This document shows positions 8,938 through 17,280 of a stretch of DNA of 64,000 nt, in pieces (position 1 is the first letter of the stretch; each line of letters opens with the position of its first letter). The stretch is from Paraburkholderia piptadeniae (lineage in GTDB: Bacteria > Pseudomonadota > Gammaproteobacteria > Burkholderiales > Burkholderiaceae): contig NZ_CYGY02000064.1 of NCBI RefSeq assembly GCF_900007165.1, forward strand, positions 91,145 to 155,144, in the 5' to 3' direction. Both the position numbers and the translations under genes were made by a program. The notes beneath the pieces are model-generated. The model was not told the DNA's origin, did no database searches, and worked only from the letters and a program-made list of their open reading frames with translations.

Positions 8938-10326
8938 TCAGCGGATCGAATTCAATACTGCTTCGACGGCACGTCCTATTCCCAGCAACGCATCGTCCGC
9001 GTGCGGCGCGGCGGCCAGCATCAGCCCGACGGGCGCATCGCCGCGCGGATGGCAAGGCAGCGACAGCGCGCACGCATCGAGAAAATTGAACGCGCTCGGA
9101 TTGCGCAGCACCAGACCGTTGGCGCGGAAGAACGCGTCGTCGTCGTCGACGAGATCGGCGACGCGTGGCGGCACGATGGGCGCCGTCGGCGCAACGATGG
9201 CATCGAAGCGCTGCCACATCGGACGCGCCTCGGCGAGCACGGCCGCGCGTTCGGCGAGCAGGTCGAGATAGTCGGCGGCCGTCGCCGGCTCGCCCTTCAG
9301 GATGCGCGCGAGCACGCGCGGATCGTAGTCGCCGCGATGCGCTTCGAGTAGCGGCCTGTGCCATGCGTACGCCTCGATCGGCGAAAAGCCGAAGCGGTTG
9401 ATCTCGGCGAGGCGGTCGAGCGGCGCAAAGCGCACGTCGCTGACGATCGCGCCCGCCGCTTCCAGGTGCTTCAGCGCGGCGTCATAGGCCTGCGCGACTT
9501 CCGGCTCGATGCCGTCCGTCACGTAGTGATTCAGCACGCCGAGCCGCACGCCTTCGAGCGGTCGCGCGGCCGGGACGACGGGTTCCAGCCCCGCGAGAAT
9601 CCGGTCGACGAGCGCGCAGCACGCGACCGTCACGCCGATCGGACCGAACGCGTCGAGGGTTGGCGAGAGCGGCACGCCGCCTTGCTTCGGCACGCGGTCG
9701 GCCGTCGGCTTGAAGCCCGTCAGGCCGCACAGCGCGGCGGGGATGCGCAGCGAACCGCCCGTGTCGCTGCCGAGCGCGACGGCCGCCATGCCATCCGCCA
9801 CCGACGCGGCTGCGCCCGACGACGATCCGCCCGACACCCGCTCGTCGCCTTTCACGCCGCGCCGGTACGGCGACAGCGGATTGCCGTAGTGCGGATTCAG
9901 CCCGAGGCCGGAAAACGCAAATTCACTCATGTTCGTGCGGCCGACGATCACGGCGCCCGCACGTTTGAGCCGCGCGACGGCGGGGGCATCCGACGCGGCG
10001 GGCGCGGCGCCCGCCAGTGCCGTCGAGCCGGCGCGCGTCACCTGGCCTTCGATGTCGAACAGGTCTTTCACCGACACGGGAATGCCCGCCAGCGGCGACA
10101 GCACAGTGCCGGCGGCGCGCAGGCGGTCGTGCGCGTCGGCCGTCGCGCGGGCGTTGTCGGCGTCGACGTGCATGAAGACGACCGCGCCCTGGCCGGCGGG
10201 ATCGGCGATGCGTTCGAGCGCGGCTTCGACGAGCGCGCGGCTCGTGGTGCGGCCGGCGGCGAGGTCGGCGCCAAGCTGGGCAAGCGGCGGGAAGGGCGTG
10301 AAATCGGTGGACGTGGCAGTGGTCAT
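8938..10326 (-). CDS. Amidase signature-family enzyme
   Basis: A 462-residue amidase-signature hydrolase. The Ser-cisSer-Lys triad regions are visible: GIPVSVKDLFD (catalytic Lys), VSGGSSSGAAASVADG (cis-Ser) and GSDTGGSLRIPAALCGLTGFKPT (nucleophile Ser). It has no GatB neighbour, so it is not the tRNA amidotransferase GatA. The substrate is unknown; amides, ureido compounds or aryl amides are all possible in this family. It starts at ATG 10326 and diverges from the antiporter gene across a 170-bp region. Confidence 0.87.
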   Translation of the reverse strand: MTTATSTDFTPFPPLAQLGADLAAGRTTSRALVEAALERIADPAGQGAVVFMHVDADNARATADAHDRLRAAGTVLSPLAGIPVSVKDLFDIEGQVTRAGSTALAGAAPAASDAPAVARLKRAGAVIVGRTNMSEFAFSGLGLNPHYGNPLSPYRRGVKGDERVSGGSSSGAAASVADGMAAVALGSDTGGSLRIPAALCGLTGFKPTADRVPKQGGVPLSPTLDAFGPIGVTVACCALVDRILAGLEPVVPAARPLEGVRLGVLNHYVTDGIEPEVAQAYDAALKHLEAAGAIVSDVRFAPLDRLAEINRFGFSPIEAYAWHRPLLEAHRGDYDPRVLARILKGEPATAADYLDLLAERAAVLAEARPMWQRFDAIVAPTAPIVPPRVADLVDDDDAFFRANGLVLRNPSAFNFLDACALSLPCHPRGDAPVGLMLAAAPHADDALLGIGRAVEAVLNSIR

Positions 10327-10496
10327 GGCGTGCGCGGCGGGTACGGTTGACGATGGCTGGAATCGTATTGTGACGCTTCAGACGGGACACGCGCCAATCG
10401 TGCGCAATGCATTCCGTCGCGCGTCGCCACCATCATCTTTCACCGTTCGTGCGGTACCATCGCGCTCTCTGTATTACTTTTTGTAAGGAAAGGCCC

Positions 10497-12254
10497 ATGC
10501 ACCACGGAATCGGCTTCATTCAGGATCTGGCAGTCGTGATGGCGCTCGCGGGCGTCGTCACCGTGCTGTTCCATCGCCTGAAGCAGCCGGTGGTGCTCGG
10601 CTATATCGCGGCGGGCGTGATCATCGGGCCGTACACGCCGCCGTTCCAGCTGATCCACGACGAACAGACCATCCAGACGCTCGGCGAGCTTGGCGTCGTG
10701 TTCCTGATGTTCTCGCTGGGGCTCGAATTCAGCCTGCGCAAGCTGGTCGAGGTCGGCGCGACGGCCATCGTGGCGGCGCTATCGGAGATCGTGCTGATGC
10801 TGTGGATCGGCTACGAGATCGGCAGCGCGTTTGGCTGGAGCCCGATGGATTCGCTGTTCCTCGGCGCGATTCTCGCGATTTCGTCGACCACGATCATCGT
10901 CAAGGCGCTCGCCGATCTGGGCCTGAAGCGCGAGAGTTTCGCGCAACTGGTGTTCGGCATTCTGATCGTCGAGGACATTCTCGGCATCGCGATGCTCGTG
11001 CTGCTGTCGGGCATCGCGCAGACGGGCGAGCTGTCGGCGGGCATCGCGCTCGTCACGCTGGGCAAGCTGCTGCTGTTCATGACGGTGTCGCTGGTGGTCG
11101 GGATACTCGTCGTGCCGCGCGCGCTCAGCTACGTCGCGAAATCGCAGAGCGACGAAATGCTGCTCGTCTCCGTGCTGGGTTTCTGCTTCGCGTTCTGCCT
11201 GCTGGTCGTCGAGCTGGACTACAGCATCGCGCTCGGCGCATTCCTGATCGGCGCGATCATGGCCGAGTCGCGCCATCTACATCGGATCGAGCATCTGATC
11301 GCGCCGTTGCGCGATATGTTTTCCGCAATCTTCTTCGTGACGATCGGGCTGATGCTGAATCCGGCCGTGCTGGTCGACTACGCATGGCCGATCGCGGTGA
11401 TCACGATCGCGGTGATCGCCGGCAAGATCATGTCGTGCGGCCTCGGCACTTTTCTCGCGGGCAAGGACGGGCGCACGGCGATGCGCGTCGGCATGACGGT
11501 GTCGCAGATCGGCGAGTTCTCGTTCATCATCGCGTCGCTCGGGCTTACGCTTAAGGTGACGAGCGCGTTTCTCTATCCGATCGCCGTCGCCGTGTCCGCG
11601 CTGACGACGCTCTTCACGCCGTATCTGATCCGCGCCGCAGATCCCCTCACGCGGCGTCTGGGCCACGCGATGCCGCCCACCGTCGCCAACGTGTTCGCCA
11701 TGTACGGACAGTGGCTCGGCAGCCTGCGGCCGGCCTCCGGCGGGCCGACGGTGTTCGGTCTCACGCGGCGGATCATCCTGCAGATCGCGGTCAATCTGGC
11801 CATCGTCGCGGCCGTTTTTCTGGGCGCATCGTACGGCGCGCCATATGGAAGCCGCTTCATCACAGAATGGCTGCCGTCCGAGCCGATGCAGCGCGTCGTG
11901 CTGTGGAGCGCGGCGCTCGTCGTCTCGATGCCGTTTCTCGTCGCCGTCTACCGGAAGACGAAGTCGCTCGCGCTGCTGCTCGCCGAAATCAGCGTGCAGC
12001 CGGCGAAGGCGGGGCGGTTCACGAGCGCGATCCGCTACGCCATTTCGGACCTCGTGCCCGTCGTCTCGATGCTGGGCGTGTTCCTGCTCGTCTCGGCGCT
12101 GTCGAGCGCGATCCTGCCGCCGACGGGTCTGCTCGTCGCCGTGCTGCTGGTTGCCGCGCTGCTGCTGGCGGTGCTCTGGCGCTGGTGCGTGCGGATTCAC
12201 GCGACCATGCAGATCGCGCTGCGCGAAACCTTCGACGAACAGCCGGACCCGTGA
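10497..12254 (+). CDS. CPA2-family cation:proton antiporter with a C-terminal membrane extension
   Basis: A 585-residue membrane protein. The first 390 residues or so form the Na+/H+ exchanger fold of the KefB/YbaL type: QPVVLGYIAAGVIIGPYTPP, LGVVFLMFSLGLEFSLRKL, AISSTTIIVKALADLGLK and LDYSIALGAFLIGAIMAES. In place of the cytoplasmic TrkA-N/RCK domain usual in Kef proteins, the C-terminal third carries at least three more hydrophobic segments (roughly residues 430-565) and no nucleotide-binding glycine motif. The ATG at 10497 has AAGGAAAGG just upstream. It probably exchanges K+ or Na+ for protons; the ion cannot be told from sequence. Confidence 0.85.
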   Translation: MHHGIGFIQDLAVVMALAGVVTVLFHRLKQPVVLGYIAAGVIIGPYTPPFQLIHDEQTIQTLGELGVVFLMFSLGLEFSLRKLVEVGATAIVAALSEIVLMLWIGYEIGSAFGWSPMDSLFLGAILAISSTTIIVKALADLGLKRESFAQLVFGILIVEDILGIAMLVLLSGIAQTGELSAGIALVTLGKLLLFMTVSLVVGILVVPRALSYVAKSQSDEMLLVSVLGFCFAFCLLVVELDYSIALGAFLIGAIMAESRHLHRIEHLIAPLRDMFSAIFFVTIGLMLNPAVLVDYAWPIAVITIAVIAGKIMSCGLGTFLAGKDGRTAMRVGMTVSQIGEFSFIIASLGLTLKVTSAFLYPIAVAVSALTTLFTPYLIRAADPLTRRLGHAMPPTVANVFAMYGQWLGSLRPASGGPTVFGLTRRIILQIAVNLAIVAAVFLGASYGAPYGSRFITEWLPSEPMQRVVLWSAALVVSMPFLVAVYRKTKSLALLLAEISVQPAKAGRFTSAIRYAISDLVPVVSMLGVFLLVSALSSAILPPTGLLVAVLLVAALLLAVLWRWCVRIHATMQIALRETFDEQPDP

Positions 12255-12437
12255 TGCAAAGCGTCATCGAAGTGGCGCATGATGGCGTCGCGCGGATGCA
12301 ATCGGGGACGTTCGCACAACGTTGCATGTTGTGACGTGATGTGACGAAATGTGTGCTGGTTTGCCGCCGCAAGGCGCGAGGCGGATAATGATTCGTGTCT
12401 ATTTGTTCGCGCGCCAGGACGCGTTTGGACTACAGTC

Positions 12438-13793
12438 ATGAGCGAAAACAATTCCGATAACGCCGGCGCCCCCGGCACCCCCACTCCTTCGGCGAGCCAG
12501 CCGGGCGCGCCGAAACCCGCACCGGCTCCGACTCCCACACCCGCCAAAGAAGCGGCCTCCACCGATTCCCCCGAAAGCGCCTCCAACGTGACGCCCAGGG
12601 ACGCCCCCGCGACGCGACGCAACGAGGCCGAGCACGCGCGCGCAAGCGCCGCGGAGGCCACCGCGCAGCAGGAAGCGGCGGCCCGCGTGCAGTCGGTCGT
12701 ATCGAGCGCGGAGCGGGCAGCGGCGCAAGCGGGAAGGCCCGCGGGAACGGCGGACGCAGCGGGCGCCGCCGCGGCGGCGCGCGTCGGCGGCGAGCCGGAC
12801 GGCACGCTCGGCGCATCGGCGAAACCCAGTGGCTCGCCGCCGCCCGGTTTCGGCTCGGCACCGGATTTCAGCGCGGCCAATCCGCCGCCCGCCACCGCCA
12901 TTCCGCCGGGACCGCCCGCGTATCTGAAGCGCAGCGATTCGGCGTGGTCCGTCTTCGGACGGGTCATGGCGGCGCGCGCGCGCCAGCTGTTCGACCGCGC
13001 GGGGCGCAGGATCACGCAGCGAACGCTGCGCATCGGCGTGTCGGCGCGGATATTCCATCCGGAGCCGGGCGCGAAGGGGCTGCGCGGCAAGACGCTGCAG
13101 TACTTGGAAGAATCGATTGCGCACTGGGTGATGTCGCGCGACGTGCTCGTGTTCATGATTCCGACGGTCGGCCATCAGGGCATGCTGCACCCGAGCAACA
13201 TCCGTCTGCGCGACTACGCGAAGCATCTGGACGGCCTGCTGCTGCAAGGCGGCGCCGACGTGTCGCCGCAAACCTATGCCGAAGTCGCGACGCGGCCCGA
13301 ATGGCCCGGCGACCGCGTGCGCGACATGTACGAGCTGGAGCTGCTGCACGAGTTCATCGAGTCAGGCAAGCCGGTGCTGGGCGTGTGCCGCGGCTGCCAG
13401 CTGATCAATGTCGCGTTCGGCGGCACGCTGTATCAGGACATCGCCAGCGACGTGCCGACGGCGGGCGTCCACGTCAACGAACATTACGATCAGCACCGTC
13501 ACTCGGTTCACTTTCCGGAGGGCTCGACACTCGTCAACATGTTCCCCGGACGGCGCGAGGCAATCGTCAACTCGATCCACCACCAGGCGGTCAACCAGTT
13601 GGGACGCGATCTGAATATCGAAGCGGTGTCGGCGTCGGACGGCATCATCGAAGCCGTGCGCTACCGGCGTGCACCGTTCGTGATGGGCGTGCAGTGGCAC
13701 CCCGAGTTCCACCGCGCGGGCGGCCCGGAACTGCTCGATTGCACGCCGCTGCTCGATACGTTCTTGCGAGTCGCGCGCGAAACGCGCTTCTGA
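12438..13793 (+). CDS. Class I glutamine amidotransferase (PuuD-like gamma-glutamyl hydrolase) with long N-terminal extension
   Basis: 451 residues. From about residue 196 it is a peptidase C26 domain: LRIGVSARIFHPEPG, DGLLLQGGADVSPQTY, the nucleophile elbow GVCRGCQ (Cys317) and the His/Glu pair in GVQWHPEF. Family members such as PuuD cleave gamma-glutamyl-GABA, but no polyamine genes lie nearby, so the substrate is open. Residues 1-165 are Pro/Ala/Ser-rich, low-complexity and probably disordered, roughly doubling the usual length. The start at 12438 (MSENNSDN) has GGA at suitable distance. A terminator hairpin follows at 13815. Confidence 0.85.
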   Translation: MSENNSDNAGAPGTPTPSASQPGAPKPAPAPTPTPAKEAASTDSPESASNVTPRDAPATRRNEAEHARASAAEATAQQEAAARVQSVVSSAERAAAQAGRPAGTADAAGAAAAARVGGEPDGTLGASAKPSGSPPPGFGSAPDFSAANPPPATAIPPGPPAYLKRSDSAWSVFGRVMAARARQLFDRAGRRITQRTLRIGVSARIFHPEPGAKGLRGKTLQYLEESIAHWVMSRDVLVFMIPTVGHQGMLHPSNIRLRDYAKHLDGLLLQGGADVSPQTYAEVATRPEWPGDRVRDMYELELLHEFIESGKPVLGVCRGCQLINVAFGGTLYQDIASDVPTAGVHVNEHYDQHRHSVHFPEGSTLVNMFPGRREAIVNSIHHQAVNQLGRDLNIEAVSASDGIIEAVRYRRAPFVMGVQWHPEFHRAGGPELLDCTPLLDTFLRVARETRF

Positions 13794-13814
13794 TTTCTCC
13801 TCTTTCTGGCGATG

Positions 13815-13853
13815 CGCGGGCGCACATCCGATGTGACGCCCGCGTTTCTTTTT
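13815..13853 (+). terminator. Rho-independent terminator after the glutamine amidotransferase gene
   Basis: Stem CGCGGGCG (13815-13822) pairs with CGCCCGCG (13837-13844), extended by CACAT/ATGTG across one bulged A. A T-rich run TTTCTTTTT follows at 13845-13853. It lies 22 bp after the stop codon. Confidence 0.75.
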
Positions 13854-14059
13854 GCGTCGGCGGTTGGTGGCGGCGGTCGTCTCGATTTCCGGGCTCAATT
13901 CACAAATACGGCGCGTGTTTTACGATTTTTTGCGTTTGCGCATCGGATTGCTTAGTTGTCCATTTATCTCGATTTAAAGTCCTGTAGCCGCGCGTCAGAA
14001 AGGGCAAAATCCGCGCGATAATCCGAGGCTGTTTCTGGATACGCATGGAGTATCGACGT

Positions 14060-14806
14060 ATGAAGTACCCCTTGGATCTGCGCCGCATAGGATTGCTTGC
14101 GATTACCTGCGCGCTCATGCACGGCGGCATCGCGTGGGCGGCGGGCAAGGCGGCGTCGAACCCTGACGTCGCTCGCGCGAGCGCTGCCAAAGTCGCCCAG
14201 GCCGATGCGTTGTCTGACGCGCAAACCGATGCGGACGCCGTCGCCGAACCGGCCAGTGAAGCGAATTCCGACGCGAACTCGGGCGCGGGCGGCGGCGTGC
14301 AGGGCGATGTCGCCGATCTGATGCAACTGATCCACGACGGCGCGCTCACGGAAATGCGCACGACGTATAACGGCGGCTACGGCGCATCGATGTTCTTCTA
14401 CGCGCAGGACATGACGTACTACATCGCGCTGTTCCAGAACAAGCGCTTCTGGCGCGTCATCAGGACGTCCGATCAGGCGCGCGCCGAAGCCATTTATGCG
14501 GGCTTTGCGCGGCAGACGGCGCAGCTTGCCGAAGTCGAAATCCGCAGGACGCAATTGCAGGCGCAGAACGCGTCGATAGAACGCGTGATCAGCGAGTCGC
14601 AGGCACGCGCGCAGCGTTTGCAGGCGGACATCCAGGTGGCGCGTGCCCAGGAAGCGAAGGTCGCGGACTACCAGCGGCAAACACAGGACGAAATGCTTGC
14701 CTTGCGCGAAGAAAAGGAAAAGGCGCAGTCGCAATTGCGGCAGTTGCAGCAGCAGGTTCTGCAATTGCAGCGTCAGGCGGAGGCGGGATTGCCTGGCGGG
14801 CGCTGA
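14060..14806 (+). CDS. DUF2968 family secreted coiled-coil protein
   Basis: 248 residues. An N-terminal signal peptide (MKYPLDLRRIGLLAITCALM to the AWA region) is followed by an Ala/Asp-rich linker. A conserved globular part contains LMQLIHDGALTEMRTTYNG, FFYAQDMTYYIALFQ and FWRVIRTSD. A long Gln/Glu-rich predicted coiled coil ends the protein (about residues 165-245). This pattern matches the DUF2968 proteins of Burkholderia-group genomes, which have no assigned function. The start at 14060 is chosen because GGAG sits nine bases upstream. A strong hairpin terminator follows. Confidence 0.8.
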   Translation: MKYPLDLRRIGLLAITCALMHGGIAWAAGKAASNPDVARASAAKVAQADALSDAQTDADAVAEPASEANSDANSGAGGGVQGDVADLMQLIHDGALTEMRTTYNGGYGASMFFYAQDMTYYIALFQNKRFWRVIRTSDQARAEAIYAGFARQTAQLAEVEIRRTQLQAQNASIERVISESQARAQRLQADIQVARAQEAKVADYQRQTQDEMLALREEKEKAQSQLRQLQQQVLQLQRQAEAGLPGGR

Positions 14807-14860
14807 GGGTGCCCTCGGCAGGCTTCAAGTGAAGCCGCGCTGCGCGTCGCGCTCTGCCAT

Positions 14861-14907
14861 AAAAGAACACCCCAAAAGCTGGCGTTCGGCTTTTGGGGTG
14901 TTCTTTT
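14861..14907. terminator. Strong bidirectional terminator hairpin
   Basis: A perfect 19-bp inverted repeat (AAAAGAACACCCCAAAAGC at 14861-14879, complement at 14889-14907) encloses a nine-base loop. The arms end in A- and T-runs, so it can act on both strands. It separates the plus-strand DUF2968 gene from the convergent minus-strand gene ending at 14956. Confidence 0.9.
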
Positions 14908-14955
14908 GTGCGTGGGCGCGGAGTCTTGTTTGACGGGCGCGCTAGCTGACCTGTC

Positions 14956-16110
14956 CTACTTCGAGAAGCGATCGGGTATTTCGGTGACGCGTCGTTGCGA
15001 TATCTGGTTCATCCACTCGGTGCTGTCCGTATCGACGTGTCCACGCGCGATGGCGGCGGGTGCAATGCCGTGCATGCCCGCCGACATGGTGACGGAAGCA
15101 TAGTCGCTGTTGGCTCGCGGCGACGGCGCGAACGGCGAGTAGGCGCCCGCCATCGACGGCTGCGGACGCGTGCGATGCAGCGTGCCGTGTGTCGGGTGAC
15201 GCCCTGCGTCTGGCTGCGACCGCCAACTGTAGCGCGGCTCGGCATCGAGCGAACGGAATGTCGGATGCGGAGCGCGGTGCGTGCCGGCGTTGATAATGGC
15301 GTCGCGCTCCCGCTTCGTCGAATGCTTTCGGCTCGCGCCTCGTGCGAATCGATCGGTGTCTGACCGGTCCGTGGCGTGTCTCGGCGACGCACTCGCATTG
15401 GTATCGACGGCGCGCCGGGCAACTGGGAAGGCGCGTTCGGATGCGGCTCCGTTGCCGACGTCGAAGCGCCCGGCGTTCGCGGTAGGTGCGTCCGGCGTGT
15501 CTGCTGTCTGCGGCGCCGTTTGCCCGGATGAGCGTGCGTTCAGATCGCCGCGAGCGCGATTCCAGGTGTCGCGCGCGTCAGTCGATCTCGCGACTTTTCC
15601 GGTGCGGCGATGTTCGGAGGTAGCGGCATCATCGTCGACATGCGTTGCGCGGGCGTTGAGCGTCACGTCAGGCGCGGCTGCCAGCGTTGGCGCCGGCGGT
15701 TGCCGCTGCTGGCTCGCGACGAGCCACGCAATGACGGCCGCGCCGCTGATCGCGCATGCACCGCCCGCAATCGTGTTCCATTGACGGTTCTTGCGCTTGA
15801 ACGAGCGCGCCGGATGACGCAAGTCGAGCGGAATGGCACTGCCGATGGGTGCGACAGCCGGCGCGCTCGGGGCGGCCGGCTGGCGGCGCAGGGTCTGCGG
15901 GTCCCAGCGGCACATCGCGCGAATCGCGGCGGCGTTCAGGCAGAACGTGCGCATCATCGCCGTGTACAGGACTTTCAGTTCCTTTCGAAGGCTGATGTTC
16001 GGCGGCAACAGCGACCATTCACGGCCAATGGAGCGCGAGACCAGCTCGAGAGGGCGGAGGCGCGGCATCGCCATGGCGCCGGCAATGAGAGTGAATTGTG
16101 GTGTCGACAC
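14956..16110 (-). CDS. Hypothetical single-pass membrane protein
   Basis: 384 residues from a GTG at 16110, chosen because GAGG lies eight bases upstream; internal ATGs also exist. I do not recognise a function. Around residues 120-140 there is one transmembrane helix (GGACAISGAAVIAWLVAS) after a basic stretch RSFKRKNRQW, suggesting an N-in topology. The long C-terminal region is Arg/Ser/Ala/Thr-rich and low in complexity. The last 20 residues (EWMNQISQRRVTEIPDRF) look constrained, and from memory similar tails occur in Burkholderia proteins. The GC-rich composition makes some doubt about the N-terminal start reasonable. Confidence 0.6.
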   Translation of the reverse strand: MSTPQFTLIAGAMAMPRLRPLELVSRSIGREWSLLPPNISLRKELKVLYTAMMRTFCLNAAAIRAMCRWDPQTLRRQPAAPSAPAVAPIGSAIPLDLRHPARSFKRKNRQWNTIAGGACAISGAAVIAWLVASQQRQPPAPTLAAAPDVTLNARATHVDDDAATSEHRRTGKVARSTDARDTWNRARGDLNARSSGQTAPQTADTPDAPTANAGRFDVGNGAASERAFPVARRAVDTNASASPRHATDRSDTDRFARGASRKHSTKRERDAIINAGTHRAPHPTFRSLDAEPRYSWRSQPDAGRHPTHGTLHRTRPQPSMAGAYSPFAPSPRANSDYASVTMSAGMHGIAPAAIARGHVDTDSTEWMNQISQRRVTEIPDRFSK

Positions 16111-16283
16111 GGTCTTCGCCTCGTTCCCTCGTTTTTGTTGGCGTTCTTGGAGCCTCGAAGCGGCAGACAACATCAGGTGTGAACCGGCATCCTGCCTACG
16201 CTGCCCGTCGGGGCCTTCGACGCGGCATGGTGGCAGGCGGATGCAGATCGATCGATCAGATAATTCCCAAAACTGATCGGGTA

Positions 16284-16841
16284 TCAGTGATAGTCAGAAG
16301 TGCGATCCAGCCGATACACGTATCTCAATGCGGTGATATCGACACCGCCCATATGATCGGGCTCCGCGCCTGAAAGCTGCCAGCCCTGTCGCTCGTAGAA
16401 CGCGATCGCGGGCGCGTTGCCTTCGAGCACATAGAGATAGAGCTGTGCTTCTCCGTGTTCGCGCGCCCAGTCCTGAGCGGCGCGCATCAGCAGCTTGCCC
16501 GCGCCGACGCCCTGGTGCGCGGGCAGCGCATGCAGGTTGTCGAGCAGCACGCCCCACGGCGAATCCGGCTGACGCTCGACGCACATGAAGCCGATCGGCT
16601 CTCCGGCGCGCTCGGCGATCAGCACGATGCGCCGGTCGGCGCCGGGCGCCGAGAGCCGCGCGCGCCAGTAGGACGCGCGCTCTTGCACGACTTCGCCATC
16701 GAGAAACTCATCGGGCAGCAGCCCGCGGTACGTCGCTTGCCAGCTTGCGCTATGGATGGCGGCGATGAGATCGGAGTCGGCCTCGGTGGCGGGTCGCAGC
16801 GTGAGGCTCGACAGAGCGGGTGGCGAAGCAGGATCAGGCAT
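16284..16841 (-). CDS. GNAT-family N-acetyltransferase
   Basis: 185 residues with the Gcn5-related acetyltransferase fold. The order is TLRPATEADSDLIAAIHSASW, then EPIGFMCVER and LLDNLHALPAHQGVGAGKLL, which includes the acetyl-CoA-binding Q/RxxGxG/A loop (HQGVGAGK). YLYVLEGNAPAIAFYERQGW follows, the usual beta5/alpha4 signature. The acceptor is unknown. The ATG at 16841 (MPDPASPPAL) is the likely start, although no Shine-Dalgarno is obvious. A longer frame from an upstream TTG adds unconserved residues. Confidence 0.87.
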   Translation of the reverse strand: MPDPASPPALSSLTLRPATEADSDLIAAIHSASWQATYRGLLPDEFLDGEVVQERASYWRARLSAPGADRRIVLIAERAGEPIGFMCVERQPDSPWGVLLDNLHALPAHQGVGAGKLLMRAAQDWAREHGEAQLYLYVLEGNAPAIAFYERQGWQLSGAEPDHMGGVDITALRYVYRLDRTSDYH

Positions 16842-17280
16842 TACAGCGGTACCGGGGGGAAGCAGACAGGTTGGACGGGTCAAAAGCAGGACGAACTCAG
16901 CAGGTCGAATTCGCCAAGACTCACGATACGGCGCATAGCCTCCGGCGTCATCTGGCAGCGCGGGAGCGTCGATAGCTGCATCGAAAGAATTTTCCTGAAA
17001 GTGCGCCAATGTAAGTAAATTGTATTGGCTGCGCGACGTTCTCAGTAACGTTATTGTCGGGGTTCGCGCATCTCGTAAGCGAGATCACAGGTTTACCCTG
17101 ATACATCGGTGTGATTCGCAGGATCAGCGTACCGCGCCCATGTGAACGCCGTGCCCGGGCCAATCGCATGTGCCTCTGCCGCCGCCCGATCCGGGCATCC
17201 ATGTTTCCGTGCGGATCGTTTCCACTGCCCAGTGCCGCCTTTGCGCAGGTTGCGGGCCAATACCCGATACCGAGATCGAC
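16842..17280. other. Divergent intergenic region between the GNAT and MFS genes
   Basis: About 440 bp without a convincing gene. It contains two small inverted repeats: ACGTT-6 nt-AACGT at 17036-17051 and ATCTCG-4 nt-CGAGAT at 17070-17085. Either could be an operator or a leader hairpin for the MFS gene. AT content rises around 16985-17060, which would suit promoters. No firm -35/-10 pair could be assigned. Confidence 0.35.
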
